A stretch of DNA of 64,000 nt from Actinomadura violacea (GTDB lineage: Bacteria > Actinomycetota > Actinomycetes > Streptosporangiales > Streptosporangiaceae), in contig NZ_JAGEPF010000016.1 of NCBI RefSeq assembly GCF_017573465.1, positions 124,001 to 188,000 on the forward strand, given 5' to 3'. Positions 1 through 20,963 of this stretch are shown one piece after another. A program made the position numbers and the translations under genes. Numbering within the stretch: position 1 is the stretch's first letter; each line of letters starts with the position of its first letter. The notes under the pieces were generated by a model. That model had not been told where the DNA came from and did not search any database. It was given only the letters and a program-made list of their open reading frames with translations.

Positions 1-1
1 C

Positions 2-493
2 CGCGCGGAACTGCGCGAGGCGTACGAGGCCGCGTTCTGGCTGACCGGGAGCCTGAACGGGCGCGGCTGGGCGCAGGCCGTGCCGCTCGCCATCGCGCTC
101 GCGGTGCTCGTCCCGGCGGTGCTGCTGCTCGCCCGCCCGCTCGGCATGGGGGAGATGGGCGACGACGCGGCGCGCGCGCTCGGCGTGCCCGTGCAGCGGA
201 CGCGCGCGCTGCTCATGGTGGCGGGCGTCGGGCTCGTCGCGGCGGCGACCGCGGCGGCCGGGCCGGTGCCGTTCGTCGCGCTCGCGGCGCCGCAGCTCGC
301 GCGGCGGCTGACCCGCCGTCCCGGCGCGCAGCTGCTGCCCGCGGGGCTGGCCGGCGCCGCGCTGCTGGCCTGCAGCGACCTCATCTCGCTGCACCTGCCG
401 GTGGCGATGCCGGTCGGCGTGGTCACCGGCGTGCTCGGCGGTGTGTACCTGGCCTGGCTGCTGCTCACGTCGGGGCGCCGCGCAGCGGCGTGA
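2..493 (+). CDS. FecCD-type iron-siderophore ABC permease, C-terminal part (5' truncated by window)
   Basis: Only the last 163 residues are visible; the open frame runs in from the window edge. The fragment contains the WLTGSLNGRGW segment typical of FecCD/BtuC permeases, followed by several hydrophobic segments, a GMGEMGDDAARALGVPV cytoplasmic coupling-loop motif (the gate that contacts the ATPase) and GPVPFVALAAPQLARRL. These permeases form the inner-membrane channel that imports ferric siderophores with a binding lipoprotein and an ATPase. The gene lies just upstream of the first NRPS gene and its iron box, so it most likely imports the siderophore made by this locus. The cognate binding protein may be the one at 20964. 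The ATPase is not in the window. Family assignment is firm; the substrate is inferred from context. Confidence 0.9.
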   Translation, partial: RAELREAYEAAFWLTGSLNGRGWAQAVPLAIALAVLVPAVLLLARPLGMGEMGDDAARALGVPVQRTRALLMVAGVGLVAAATAAAGPVPFVALAAPQLARRLTRRPGAQLLPAGLAGAALLACSDLISLHLPVAMPVGVVTGVLGGVYLAWLLLTSGRRAAA

Positions 494-526
494 GGACGAC
501 TGCATTGACGGCGCCTCGTGATCAAT

Positions 527-545
527 TTAGGTTAGCCTTACCTAA
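527..545. promoter_or_regulatory. Iron box (IdeR/DmdR-type operator) upstream of the first NRPS gene
   Basis: The 19-mer TTAGGTTAGCCTTACCTAA matches the actinobacterial iron-box consensus (TTAGGTTAGGCTAACCTAA) at 17 of 19 positions. It lies 16 nt before the GTG start at 561, so an Fe(II)-bound repressor here would block transcription. It is a clear AT-rich island in GC-rich DNA. Confidence 0.93.
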
Positions 546-560
546 GTTGAAGGGAGCTCC

Positions 561-3500
561 GTGCTGACCTGGGAAGAGCTGCACGCCGCATTGACCGACG
601 TGCTGGGCGAGGACGCAGGACCCGGCGACAATCTCATCGAGCTCGGGATGGACTCGATCCGCCTCATGCAGCTGACCGGGCGGCTGCGCCGCCGCGGCGT
701 CGAGGTGCGCTTCGCCGAGCTGGCCGAGCGCCCCACCCTCGCCGGCTGGTGGGACCTGCTCGCCGAGCGCGGCCAGATGGAGGCGCGCCCGCCGGAGCCC
801 GCCCCGGAACCGGACGAGGGCGACCCGGACGGCCCGTTCCCGCTCGCCCTCATGCAGCACGCCTACTGGATCGGCCGCGACTCCGCCCAGTCGCTCGGCT
901 CGGTCGCCGCGCACCTCTACGTCGAGCTGGACGGCCGCGCCATCGACCCGTCCCGGTTCGAGGCGGCCGTCCGCGCGCTCGCCGAACGGCACCCGATGCT
1001 GCGCGTCGCCGTCGGCGACGACGGCACGCAGCGGATCCTGCCCGAGCGCCCCGGGCCCGCCGTGACCGTCCACGACCTGCGCGGTGCCGCCGACCCCGGC
1101 ACCGAGTTGGACCGGGTCCGCGCCGAGATGTCGCGGCAGCGGCTTCCCATCGAGGACGGCCGCGTCTTCGACGTCCGTCTCAGCCTGCTGCCCGCCGGAA
1201 CCACCCGTCTCCACCTCGACGTCGACATGGTGGCCGCCGACGCGATGAGCTACCGCGTCATGTTGGCCGACCTCGCCGCGCTCTACGAGGGCGAGACCCT
1301 CGCCCCGATCCGCTACGGCTACGCCCGCTACCTCGCCGACGACCCGCGCGCCGCCGCCCGCGAGCAGGACCGGCGGTGGTGGGCGGAGCGGCTCGCCGAC
1401 CTGCCCGGCCCGCCCGAGCTGCCGGTCGTCCCCGAGCCCGGCGACGAGGTCGAGCGCCTGCACCACTGGCTGCCGCCGGAGGAGAAGTCCCGGCTCATCG
1501 CCCGCGCGCACGCCGAGGGCGTCACCCCCGCGATGGCGCTCGCCGCCGTGTTCGCCGAGGTCATCGGCGCGTGGTCGGCGACCCCGCGGTTCCTGCTGAA
1601 CCTGCCGCTGTTCCACCGCGAGCCCGTCCACCCGGACGTGGACTCGGTCGTCGGCGACTTCACCGGCTCGATCATGCTGGAGGCCGACCTCTCCGAGGAC
1701 CTGCCGTTCGTCGCGCGGGCCCGCGCACTCCAGGCGAACCTGCACACCGCCGGCGCGCACAGCGACTACTCCGGCCTCGAAGTGCTGCGCGACCTGTCCC
1801 GGCTGCGCGGCGAGCAGGTCCTCGCCCCGATCGTCTACACCAGCGCGCTCAACCTCGGCGAGCTGTTCGGCGACGCGGTCCGCGAGCTGTTCGGCGAGCC
1901 CGCCTGGATCATCTCGCAGGGCCCGCAGGTGCTGCTGGACGCGCAGGTCACCGAGGTGTCCGGCGGGCTGCTGCTGAACTGGGACGTGCGCCGGCCCGCG
2001 TTCCCGGACGGTGTCGCCGAGGCGATGTTCGCCGCCTACGCCGCCGCGATCGCCCGGCTCGGCGCGGACGGCGCCGGCTGGGACGAGCCGCTCGGCATCG
2101 GCGCGACGCCGGAGCAGCTGCGCGTCCGGAACAGCCTCAACGGCACCGACGCCCCGCCGCCCTCGACCCTGACGAAGGGGTTCTTCGAGCACGCCCGCCG
2201 CACCCCGGGCGCCCCCGCGCTGCACTGGGGCGACGACGGCACGCTCACCTACGGCGAACTGGCCGACAGGGCGCTGCGCATCGCGTCCGCCCTGGTCGCG
2301 CAGGGTGTCCGATCCGGAGACCGGGTGTCCATCGAGCTTCCCAAGGGACCGGGGCAGGCCGCCGCCGCGCTCGGCGTTCTCGCGGCGGGCGCCGCCTACG
2401 TGCCGATCGGCCCGGAGCAGCCGGCCGCGCGCCGCGAGAGGATCCGCGCGAGCGCCGACGTCGCCGCGTCCGTCACGCCCGGGTTCGCGCCCGCCGCCGA
2501 GCCGCTGGCCGAGCCCGTCGCGGTCCGTCCCGAGCAGGTCGCCTACGTGCTGTTCACCTCGGGATCGACGGGCGAGCCGAAGGGCGTCGAGGTGTCGCAC
2601 GGCGCCGCGATGAACACCATCGCCGACCTCGTCGGACGCTTCTGCATCGGCCCGGGCGACCGTACCCTCGCCGTGTCCGCGCTCGACTTCGACCTGTCGG
2701 TGTTCGACCTGTTCGCCCCGTGGACGGCGGGCGGCGCCGTCGTGATCCCGGACGAGGACGAGCGGCGCGACGCCGCACGCTGGAACGCCCTCGCCGCCCG
2801 GTGGTCGGTGACGGTGCTGAACAGCGTCCCGTCCGTCCTGGAGATGCTGCTGCGGTCCGGGCCCGTTCCGTCGCTGCGGCTGGTGCTGCTCGGCGGCGAC
2901 TGGGTCGGCACGCACCTGCCCGGGCTGCTTGCCGAGCGCGCGCCGGGCGCCCGGTTCGTCGCGCTCGGCGGCACCACCGAGACCGCGATCCACTCCACGG
3001 TTCAGGAGGTCGCGGGCGAGGTCCCGGCGGACTGGCGCGCCGTCCCGTACGGGGTGCCGCTCGGCGGCGTCGCCTGCCGGGTCGTCGACGACCTGGGCCG
3101 CGACCGCCCCGACTGGGTCGCGGGCGAGCTGTGGATCGGCGGTGCCGGCGTCGCCGACGGCTACACCGGCGACCCGGAGCGCACCGCGGACCGGTTCGTC
3201 GTGCGCGACGGCGTCCGCTGGTACCGGACCGGCGACCTCGCCCGCTACCGCACCGGCGGCGTGCTGGAGTTCCTCGGCCGCCGCGACCACCAGGTGAAGG
3301 TCCGCGGCTTCCGCATCGAGCTCGGCGAGGTCGAGGCCGCGCTGCGCGACCACCCCGCCGTGGAGCGCGCCGTCGCGCTCGTCGCCGGGCACCGACTGTG
3401 CGCCGCGGTCACCCCCGCCGGCGTCCCGGCCGACGCGGTGCTGGCCCGGGCCCGCGACCTGCTGCCGCCGCACATGGTCCCGGAACTGCTCGTCCCGCTC

Positions 3501-3920
3501 GCCGAACTGCCGCTCACCGCCAACGGCAAGGTCGACCGCAAGGCGCTCGCCGCGCTCGCCGCCGCCGAGGCGGGTGAGGACGCCGTCCCTTACGCCGAAC
3601 CCGCGACGTCCCTGGAAAGGGTGCTGGCCCGGATCGCCGCCGAGGTGCTGGGGAGGGAGCGCGTCGGCGCGGACGCCGACTTCTTCGCCCTCGGCGGCGA
3701 CTCCGTCCTCGCGACGACCGTGGTCGCGCGGCTGCGCGAGGCGCTGGACACCTCCGCGCTGCCGGTCCGGGTCCTGTTCGCCGAGCGGACCATCGCCCGC
3801 ATCGCCCGCCGCTTCACCGAGCTGGAGGACGCCCCCGGCCGCCTGGAGGCCGTCGCCGCGATCTGGCTGGAGGTCGAAGCGATGACCGACGACGAGGTCG
3901 CCGCGCATTTCGCCGGCTGA
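561..3920 (+). CDS. NRPS, ArCP-Cy-A-PCP: salicyl carrier plus heterocyclising module
   Basis: This 1119-residue synthetase starts the siderophore. Residues 1-75 are a carrier domain with phosphopantetheine site LGMDSI (Ser32), the expected acceptor of salicylate from the ligase at 5722. Next comes a heterocyclisation domain with the diagnostic DxxxxDxxS motif (Asp222, Asp227, Ser230) in place of HHxxxDG. An adenylation domain follows (about 535-1000; FTSGSTGEPKG), then a PCP (LGGDSV, Ser1048). My reading of the A-domain pocket is D-L-F-N-L-G-L-I-H. This is close to Cys codes of other Cy modules but has the His seen in Thr codes, so Ser, Thr or Cys are all possible. Context (a madurastatin-like pathway) favours Ser and a 2-(hydroxyphenyl)oxazoline. 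GTG start follows AAGGGAGC. No thioesterase. Confidence 0.93.
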   Translation: MLTWEELHAALTDVLGEDAGPGDNLIELGMDSIRLMQLTGRLRRRGVEVRFAELAERPTLAGWWDLLAERGQMEARPPEPAPEPDEGDPDGPFPLALMQHAYWIGRDSAQSLGSVAAHLYVELDGRAIDPSRFEAAVRALAERHPMLRVAVGDDGTQRILPERPGPAVTVHDLRGAADPGTELDRVRAEMSRQRLPIEDGRVFDVRLSLLPAGTTRLHLDVDMVAADAMSYRVMLADLAALYEGETLAPIRYGYARYLADDPRAAAREQDRRWWAERLADLPGPPELPVVPEPGDEVERLHHWLPPEEKSRLIARAHAEGVTPAMALAAVFAEVIGAWSATPRFLLNLPLFHREPVHPDVDSVVGDFTGSIMLEADLSEDLPFVARARALQANLHTAGAHSDYSGLEVLRDLSRLRGEQVLAPIVYTSALNLGELFGDAVRELFGEPAWIISQGPQVLLDAQVTEVSGGLLLNWDVRRPAFPDGVAEAMFAAYAAAIARLGADGAGWDEPLGIGATPEQLRVRNSLNGTDAPPPSTLTKGFFEHARRTPGAPALHWGDDGTLTYGELADRALRIASALVAQGVRSGDRVSIELPKGPGQAAAALGVLAAGAAYVPIGPEQPAARRERIRASADVAASVTPGFAPAAEPLAEPVAVRPEQVAYVLFTSGSTGEPKGVEVSHGAAMNTIADLVGRFCIGPGDRTLAVSALDFDLSVFDLFAPWTAGGAVVIPDEDERRDAARWNALAARWSVTVLNSVPSVLEMLLRSGPVPSLRLVLLGGDWVGTHLPGLLAERAPGARFVALGGTTETAIHSTVQEVAGEVPADWRAVPYGVPLGGVACRVVDDLGRDRPDWVAGELWIGGAGVADGYTGDPERTADRFVVRDGVRWYRTGDLARYRTGGVLEFLGRRDHQVKVRGFRIELGEVEAALRDHPAVERAVALVAGHRLCAAVTPAGVPADAVLARARDLLPPHMVPELLVPLAELPLTANGKVDRKALAALAAAEAGEDAVPYAEPATSLERVLARIAAEVLGRERVGADADFFALGGDSVLATTVVARLREALDTSALPVRVLFAERTIARIARRFTELEDAPGRLEAVAAIWLEVEAMTDDEVAAHFAG

Positions 3921-3933
3921 CCGAACCCCGTTC

Positions 3934-3987
3934 ACTTGCGGCGTGTCGTCCTTATGCGGCCCGTTTTAAGGACGACACGCCGCAAGT
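3934..3987. terminator. Bidirectional terminator between convergent NRPS and exporter genes
   Basis: Perfect 20-bp inverted repeat: left arm 3934-3953 (ACTTGCGGCGTGTCGTCCTT), right arm 3968-3987, 14-nt loop containing TTTT. The last base of the right arm is the first base of the exporter's stop-codon triplet on the minus strand, so one hairpin probably serves both genes. Confidence 0.8.
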
Positions 3988-5231
3988 CAACGGTCGGGTT
4001 CCGGGCGGAGGGTGGCGGTGCGGAGGGTGGTCAGGGTGAGGGCGAGGACGAGGGCGAGGACGGCGCTGACCGTGCCGTAGACGACGATCGCCGAGCCCGG
4101 GGCCAGGTAGCGGCCGAGGGCGCCGGCGCCGAGCGACCCGATGGCGGTGCCGCCGGTCTCCTGCGCCGCCCACAGGGAGTTGACGCGGCCGAGATGCGAG
4201 TCGGGGGTGTGCGACTGGATGAGCCCGTACCGCAGGATCTCCTCGACGGACGCGGCGAAGCCGTATCCGAACAGGATCGCGACGGCGAGCGCCGGATGCC
4301 GGGCCAGGCCGGTGCAGGCCAGCAGGACGAACCCGGCGACCGACGCCGCGAGCAGCGCGAGACCCGGGACGCGCACCGACCCCGCCCAGCCGCTGGTGAC
4401 CGACGCGAGCACGGCGCCGCAGGCCGGCGCCGCGTACAGCAGCCCGACCGTGGTGGGACCGCCGCCGAGGCCGTGCTCGGCGAACGCCGGCATCAGCACC
4501 GGGATGCCGCCCGCGACCATGAACAGCAGGCCGAGCAGCATCAGCGACCCGACGACGCGGTGCGACGCGACGAACCGCAGCCCGCCGGCGATCGACTTCA
4601 GCGGATGGCTCTCGGCCTCGTCGCGGCCTGCGGGTTCGAGTTTCGGGAGCGAGGTCAGCAGGCCGAGCGTGCCGAGGGTGCCGGCGGCGGCCGCCGCGTA
4701 GTTCCAGCCGACGCCGAACGCCGACACGACCAGGCCGCCGAGCGCGGGCGACAGCATCGACCCCAGCCGGACGGTGAGCGCGTTCAGCGCGCCCGCCGCG
4801 ACGAGCTTGTCCGGCCCGACGAGCGCGGGCGTCGCGGCGAGCAGCGCGGTGACGGCGACGCCGGTGGCGAGCCCGTCCCAGGCGGCGAGGACGTACAGCG
4901 CGGCGGACGACGGGGACGGCAGGAACGCGTTGAGCGCGAGCAGCGCGAACGCGATGCCGGAGGCGGTGCGGGCGCGCAGCATCAGCCGCCGCCGGTCCTG
5001 CCGGTCGGCGAGCACGCCGCCCCACAGGAACCCGGCGAGCAGCGCGAAGCCCTCGGCGGCGGAGACGGCGCCGACCTGCACGGTCGACCCGGTCAGGGCG
5101 TAGACCTGCACGGGGACGGCGACGGCCAGCATGCCGATCCCGAAGACCGAGACGGTGCGGGCGATGAACACGTTGCGGAACGGCCGGCTGTCGCGCAGCG
5201 GGCCGATGTCCAGGGCGAGGCGCCGGAGCAT
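3987..5231 (-). CDS. MFS siderophore exporter (EntS-like)
   Basis: A 414-residue, 12-segment major facilitator. The N-terminus (PFRNVFIARTVSVFGIGML) and the loop ADRQDRRRLML, which is the MFS motif A region, resemble the enterobactin-exporter (EntS) branch. The start at 5231 lies just across from the iron box at 5264-5282, which it shares divergently with the aspartate decarboxylase gene. Co-regulation with synthesis fits export of the finished apo-siderophore. The gene converges on the first NRPS and both end at the same hairpin. Membrane transporter identity is firm; the substrate is inferred from position and subfamily resemblance. Confidence 0.85.
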   Translation of the reverse strand: MLRRLALDIGPLRDSRPFRNVFIARTVSVFGIGMLAVAVPVQVYALTGSTVQVGAVSAAEGFALLAGFLWGGVLADRQDRRRLMLRARTASGIAFALLALNAFLPSPSSAALYVLAAWDGLATGVAVTALLAATPALVGPDKLVAAGALNALTVRLGSMLSPALGGLVVSAFGVGWNYAAAAAGTLGTLGLLTSLPKLEPAGRDEAESHPLKSIAGGLRFVASHRVVGSLMLLGLLFMVAGGIPVLMPAFAEHGLGGGPTTVGLLYAAPACGAVLASVTSGWAGSVRVPGLALLAASVAGFVLLACTGLARHPALAVAILFGYGFAASVEEILRYGLIQSHTPDSHLGRVNSLWAAQETGGTAIGSLGAGALGRYLAPGSAIVVYGTVSAVLALVLALTLTTLRTATLRPEPDR

Positions 5232-5263
5232 CGTCGGGGGTTCTCCTCGAACGGGGGAGTAGC

Positions 5264-5282
5264 TAAGGTAAGCCTATCCTTA
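5264..5282. promoter_or_regulatory. Iron box in the divergent exporter/panD promoter region
   Basis: TAAGGTAAGCCTATCCTTA, a degenerate but recognisable iron box (core AGGTAAGCCTATCCT). It sits 33 nt upstream of the minus-strand exporter start and 28 nt upstream of the panD GTG, so one site could control both directions. Confidence 0.8.
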
Positions 5283-5310
5283 GTTGATCGTGAGAGAAGG
5301 GGCCCTCCCG

Positions 5311-5718
5311 GTGCAGCGCACGCTGATGAACGGAAAGATCCACCGAGCGACCGTCACCCAGGCCGACCTGCACTACGTGGGATCGCTGACGATCGACGCC
5401 GACCTGATGGAGGCGGCCGGCATCGCCGAGGGCGAGCAGGTCCACCTCGTCGACATCGACAACGGCGCGCGGCTGGTCACCTACGCCATCACCGGCGAAG
5501 CCGGCAGCGGGGTCATCGGCGTGAACGGCGCGGCGGCGCGCCTCGTCCAGCCCGGCGACCTGGTCATCATCATCACCTACGCCGCCCTCGACGACGCCGA
5601 GGTGGCCGCCCACGAGCCGCGCGTCGTGCACGTCGACGCCGCCAACCGGATCGTGGCGCTCGGCTCCGACCCGGCCGAGCCCGTCCCCGGCGCCCCCGCC
5701 CAGCTCGCCGGACGCTGA
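5311..5718 (+). CDS. panD: Aspartate 1-decarboxylase (pyruvoyl), beta-alanine supply
   Basis: 135 residues, the normal PanD length. It carries the canonical [13 protein letters not shown] segment whose Gly24-Ser25 bond is self-cleaved to form the pyruvoyl cofactor, plus the conserved [20 protein letters not shown] and [17 protein letters not shown] regions. I place the start at GTG 5311 because [12 protein letters not shown] then aligns with the known PanD N-terminus; a longer TTG frame from 5284 would run into the iron box. PanD converts Asp to beta-alanine. A copy inside an iron-regulated NRPS locus, next to an A domain with a beta-Ala-like pocket, points to dedicated precursor supply rather than pantothenate synthesis. 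It is followed 3 nt later by the AMP ligase. Confidence 0.93.
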   Translation: MQRTLMNGKIHRATVTQADLHYVGSLTIDADLMEAAGIAEGEQVHLVDIDNGARLVTYAITGEAGSGVIGVNGAAARLVQPGDLVIIITYAALDDAEVAAHEPRVVHVDAANRIVALGSDPAEPVPGAPAQLAGR

Positions 5719-5721
5719 GCG

Positions 5722-7320
5722 ATGCCGGACACCACCCGGGCCGCCCTGGACGGCTTCACCCCCTGGCCCGCCGAGCTCGAAGCGCGCTACAAGGCGGAGG
5801 GCTACTGGAAGGACCGGCTTCTCGGCGACGTCCTGCGCGGCGACCCGGACCGCATCGCGCTCGTCGCCGGCGACGACCGCCTCACCTACGCCGACCTCGA
5901 CCGCCGCGCCGAACGGACCGCCGCCGGTTTCGTCCGGCTGGGCGTCCGCCGCGGCGACCGCGTCGTCGTCCAGCTGCCCAACACCACCGGCTTCGTCGTC
6001 GCGTTCCTGGCGCTCGTGCGGATCGGCGCGGCGCCCGTCCTCGCGCTGCCCGCGCACCGCGAGAGCGAGATCCGGTACCTGTGCGAGCTGGCCGAGGCAC
6101 GCGCCTACGTGTGCGGCGAGACGGACGCCGGCTTCGACTACCGCGCGATGGCCCGGACGCTGCCCGTCGAGCACGTCGTCGTGGACGGCGACGCCCAAGA
6201 GTTCACCGCCCTCGCCGACCTGGACGCCGACCCTGCCGAGTACTCGCGTCCCGATCCCGCCGACGTCGGCGTCCTCCTGCTGTCGGGCGGCACGACCGGG
6301 CTGCCGAAGCTGATCCCCCGGACGCACCGCGACTACGTCTACAACCTGGAGGCCAGCGCCGAACTGTGCGGCTTCACCAGCGACACCGTCTACCTGGTGG
6401 TGCTGCCCGCCGCGCACAACTTCGCGCTCGCCTGCCCCGGCCTGCTCGGCGTGTTCGCGACCGGCGGGACGGTGGTGCTGGCGCCGTCCGGGTCGCCGGA
6501 CGAGGCGTTCCCGCTCATCGAGCGCGAGCGCGTCACCGCCTGCGCGGCCGTCCCGCCGATCGCGCTGCTGTGGCTGGACGCGGCGACCTGGTCCGAGGAC
6601 GACCTGTCCTCCCTCGACCTGTTGCAGGTCGGCGGCGCGAAGCTCGCCGCCGAACGCGCCGCCGAGGTGCCGGGCGTGCTCGGCTGCCGCGTCCAGCAGG
6701 TGTTCGGGATGGCGGAGGGCCTGCTCAACTTCACCCGGCTCGACGACCCGCCCGACCTGGTCGAGCGGACGCAAGGCCGTCCGCTGTCCCCGGCCGACGA
6801 GATCCGGGTCGTGGACGGCGACGGCAGGACGGTCGCGCCCGGCGAGGTCGGCGAGCTGCTCACCCGCGGCCCGTACACGCTGCGCGGCTACTACCGGGCG
6901 CCCGCGCACAACGTCCGCGCGTTCACGCCGGACGGCTACTACCGCACCGGCGACCTCGTCCGCGAGCTGCCGTCCGGGCACCTGATCGTGGAGGGCCGCG
7001 AGAAGGACCAGATCAACCGGGGCGGCGACAAGGTGTCCGCGGAGGAGCTGGAGGACCACCTGCTCGCTCACCCGGCGGTCCACGACGCCGCCGTCGTCGG
7101 CGTCCCCGACCCGATGATGGGGGAGCGGACCTGCGCGTTCCTCATCCTCCGCGACGCCGCGAAGGACGCGCCGCCGACGCTGCGCGACGTCAAGGACTTC
7201 CTGCGCGACCGGGGCCTCGCCGCCTACAAGTTCCCCGACCGGCTGGAGACCGCCGACGCCTTCCCCCGCACCCCGGTCGGCAAGGTCAGCAAGAAGGCCC
7301 TCGCCGCCCGCCTGCACTAG
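5722..7320 (+). CDS. Salicyl-AMP ligase (DhbE/EntE/MbtA family)
   Basis: A 532-residue stand-alone aryl-adenylating enzyme. It has the family N-terminus ([20 protein letters not shown]), P-loop [12 protein letters not shown], the [11 protein letters not shown] substrate-pocket segment, [16 protein letters not shown], the YRTGDLV hinge region and a C-terminal [10 protein letters not shown] lysine. It would activate salicylate as the AMP ester and load it on the N-terminal carrier of the NRPS at 561. 2,3-dihydroxybenzoate cannot be excluded from the ligase alone, but the neighbouring gene encodes a salicylate synthase and no EntA/EntB homologue is present. The ATG is 3 nt after panD, so the two are co-transcribed. 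Confidence 0.92.
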   Translation: MPDTTRAALDGFTPWPAELEARYKAEGYWKDRLLGDVLRGDPDRIALVAGDDRLTYADLDRRAERTAAGFVRLGVRRGDRVVVQLPNTTGFVVAFLALVRIGAAPVLALPAHRESEIRYLCELAEARAYVCGETDAGFDYRAMARTLPVEHVVVDGDAQEFTALADLDADPAEYSRPDPADVGVLLLSGGTTGLPKLIPRTHRDYVYNLEASAELCGFTSDTVYLVVLPAAHNFALACPGLLGVFATGGTVVLAPSGSPDEAFPLIERERVTACAAVPPIALLWLDAATWSEDDLSSLDLLQVGGAKLAAERAAEVPGVLGCRVQQVFGMAEGLLNFTRLDDPPDLVERTQGRPLSPADEIRVVDGDGRTVAPGEVGELLTRGPYTLRGYYRAPAHNVRAFTPDGYYRTGDLVRELPSGHLIVEGREKDQINRGGDKVSAEELEDHLLAHPAVHDAAVVGVPDPMMGERTCAFLILRDAAKDAPPTLRDVKDFLRDRGLAAYKFPDRLETADAFPRTPVGKVSKKALAARLH

Positions 7321-7325
7321 AAAAA

Positions 7326-7356
7326 GGCGCGCCGCCCTCCGGGAGGGCGGCGCGCC
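7326..7356. terminator. Bidirectional hairpin between salicyl-AMP ligase and salicylate synthase
   Basis: A 13-bp perfect GC stem (GGCGCGCCGCCCT / AGGGCGGCGCGCC) with a 5-nt loop, preceded by AAAAA at 7321-7325. Read on the minus strand this gives a stem followed by TTTTT, a textbook terminator for the convergent salicylate synthase gene. Confidence 0.85.
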
Positions 7357-7369
7357 GTATGCGGATCGT

Positions 7370-8680
7370 TCAGGCGAGCGGGACGACGTACGGGGAGATG
7401 CTGGACAGCTTCTCGCAGGTCTCCTCGTACTCGCGCTCGGGCGTCGAGCCGCTGACGATGCCGGCGCCGGCGCGCAGCCAGGCCCGCCCGTCCTGGTTGT
7501 AGAGCGCGCGCAGGACGAGCGCCGAGTCGAGCGCGCCGGTGTGCGACACGGCGACGACGGCGCCCGCGTACAGGCCGCGCCGCTCCTCCAGCCCGCCGAT
7601 CGCCTCGATCGCGTCGGCCTTCGGGATGCCGGAGGCCGTCACGCCGGGGAACAGCGCGTCCAGCGCGTCCCAGCAGGTGCGGCCGGGCGCGAGGACGCCG
7701 CCGACGCTGGAACCGAGATGCTGCACGCTGCCGCGCTCCTTCACCGTCATGAACCCGGTGACGTGCACGGAGTCCGGATCGCACACCCGGTACAGCTCCT
7801 CCTGCGACGTGCGGACCGACACGGCGTGCTCGAAGATCTCCTTCGGGTCGGTCTCCAGCTCCCGGCGGGTCCGCGCGTCGGCGTCGCCGCCGAACCCGAA
7901 CGCGCGGGTGCCGGCGAGCGGCTGCGTCATGACGCGCCCGTCGCCGTCCACGCTGGCGAGGACCTCGGGGCTGAACCCGGTCGCCTGGAACCCGCCGAGG
8001 TCCAGCAGGAACGAGCGCGCCGGGGTGTTCGCGGCCCGCCCCCGCGCGTAGGTCGCGACGACGTCCACCGGGTACGGGACGTCCAGCCGCCGGGACACGA
8101 TGACCTTCTGGTAGCGGCCCGCCGCGATGTCGCCGACGGCCTGCGCAACGCGCGCCCGGTAGGCGTCGCCGCCCTGCCGCACGTCGACCGGCGAGGGCTG
8201 CGCGGCGCGCGGCGGGGCGTCGGCCGTCAACAGGTCCGCGACGCGTTCGACGTCGCGCGGGTCGACGCCGGTCACGCGGGCGCGGCCGTCCTCCACGTCG
8301 ACCTCGACGCGCGGGACGACGAAGTGCGCGAGCCGTCCGGACGGCCGGGCGGAGGCGAACTCGAACGCGATCCAGCCGTAGGCGTTCCAGGCCGGGAGCG
8401 GCGCGGCGGCGAACGCGTCGCGCAGCGCGTCGGCGGGCCGGCCGGCGTAGGAAACGGCCGCCGGCTCGCGGTCCGGCCAGCGGACGTGCACGGCGCCGGC
8501 GTCGAGGACGACCTCGCCGAGGACGCCGCCGGCGAACGTCCAGCGGCCGGGCCGCTCGTAGACGACGTGGTCGGTGAAGAGTCCGGACCCGGCCAGCCGG
8601 GTCATCAGGTCGAGCGGTGCGCGGGCGGCCTCGACCGCCCGTTCCGTGGGCTTGTCGTCAGTGCGCAGACCGGGGGACAA
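7370..8680 (-). CDS. Salicylate synthase (MbtI/Irp9 type)
   Basis: A 436-residue chorismate-utilising enzyme that turns chorismate into salicylate through isochorismate. Family features: the N-terminal half YGWIAFEFA, IAAGRYQKVIVSRRLD, the TQPLAGTRAFG motif, the ETDPKEIFEHAVSVRTSQEEL metal and active-site block, TVKERGSVQHLGSSV, LFPGVTASGIPKADA and a C-terminal RAGAGIVSGSTPEREYEET. The start is TTG at 8680, preceded by AAGGGAGC; the next in-frame Met (residue 25) would cut into the conserved fold. It is transcribed toward the AMP ligase from its own iron box at 8754. It provides the aryl cap of the siderophore. Confidence 0.93.
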   Translation of the reverse strand: MSPGLRTDDKPTERAVEAARAPLDLMTRLAGSGLFTDHVVYERPGRWTFAGGVLGEVVLDAGAVHVRWPDREPAAVSYAGRPADALRDAFAAAPLPAWNAYGWIAFEFASARPSGRLAHFVVPRVEVDVEDGRARVTGVDPRDVERVADLLTADAPPRAAQPSPVDVRQGGDAYRARVAQAVGDIAAGRYQKVIVSRRLDVPYPVDVVATYARGRAANTPARSFLLDLGGFQATGFSPEVLASVDGDGRVMTQPLAGTRAFGFGGDADARTRRELETDPKEIFEHAVSVRTSQEELYRVCDPDSVHVTGFMTVKERGSVQHLGSSVGGVLAPGRTCWDALDALFPGVTASGIPKADAIEAIGGLEERRGLYAGAVVAVSHTGALDSALVLRALYNQDGRAWLRAGAGIVSGSTPEREYEETCEKLSSISPYVVPLA

Positions 8681-8753
8681 GGCAGTGGGCTCCCTTGGAT
8701 GAAGAAGTCCGACAGGGGAAAAGTGCGGCTCTGTCGGGATTCGAGCCGAGAAC

Positions 8754-8772
8754 TTAGGTAAGGCTAACCTTG
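8754..8772. promoter_or_regulatory. Iron box for the salicylate synthase gene
   Basis: TTAGGTAAGGCTAACCTTG, an iron box with near-perfect dyad symmetry, 73 nt upstream of the minus-strand TTG start. A second, separate box lies 10 nt further right. Confidence 0.92.
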
Positions 8773-8782
8773 TGCGATTTTG

Positions 8783-8801
8783 ATAGGCAAGGCTAACCTA
8801 A
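8783..8801. promoter_or_regulatory. Iron box for the large NRPS gene
   Basis: ATAGGCAAGGCTAACCTAA, with a perfect right half-site GGCTAACCTAA and a weaker left half. It lies 37 nt before the GTG start at 8839. Paired boxes in one divergent intergenic region suggest a site for each direction. Confidence 0.92.
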
Positions 8802-8838
8802 CTTCTGCTGATCAAGCCGACGACGAAAGAGCTGAGGC

Positions 8839-20865
<12,027 letters not shown>

Positions 20866-20896
20866 GGCGGGTCATACCCCGCAGATCATTGATTAG

Positions 20897-20915
20897 TTAG
20901 GTAAGGCTAACCTAA
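20897..20915. promoter_or_regulatory. Iron box upstream of the siderophore-binding protein operon
   Basis: TTAGGTAAGGCTAACCTAA, 18 of 19 matches to the consensus and the strongest site in the window. It lies 48 nt before the ATG at 20964 and should control the three coupled genes 20964-23478. Confidence 0.95.
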
Positions 20916-20963
20916 GATCGCTCCCCGACACCCCCTGGAACACCTGGAAGGACACCGGCCCTC

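Noticed and set aside
522-3935. 1137-codon open frame antisense to the first NRPS gene
   Set aside because: Mirror frame of GC-rich coding DNA: Gly/Arg/Glu-rich, no domains, covers a clear NRPS with all motifs.
3936-7502. 1188-codon plus-strand frame spanning the exporter, panD and AMP ligase
   Set aside because: It crosses a terminator, an iron box and three well-recognised genes and has no domain content.
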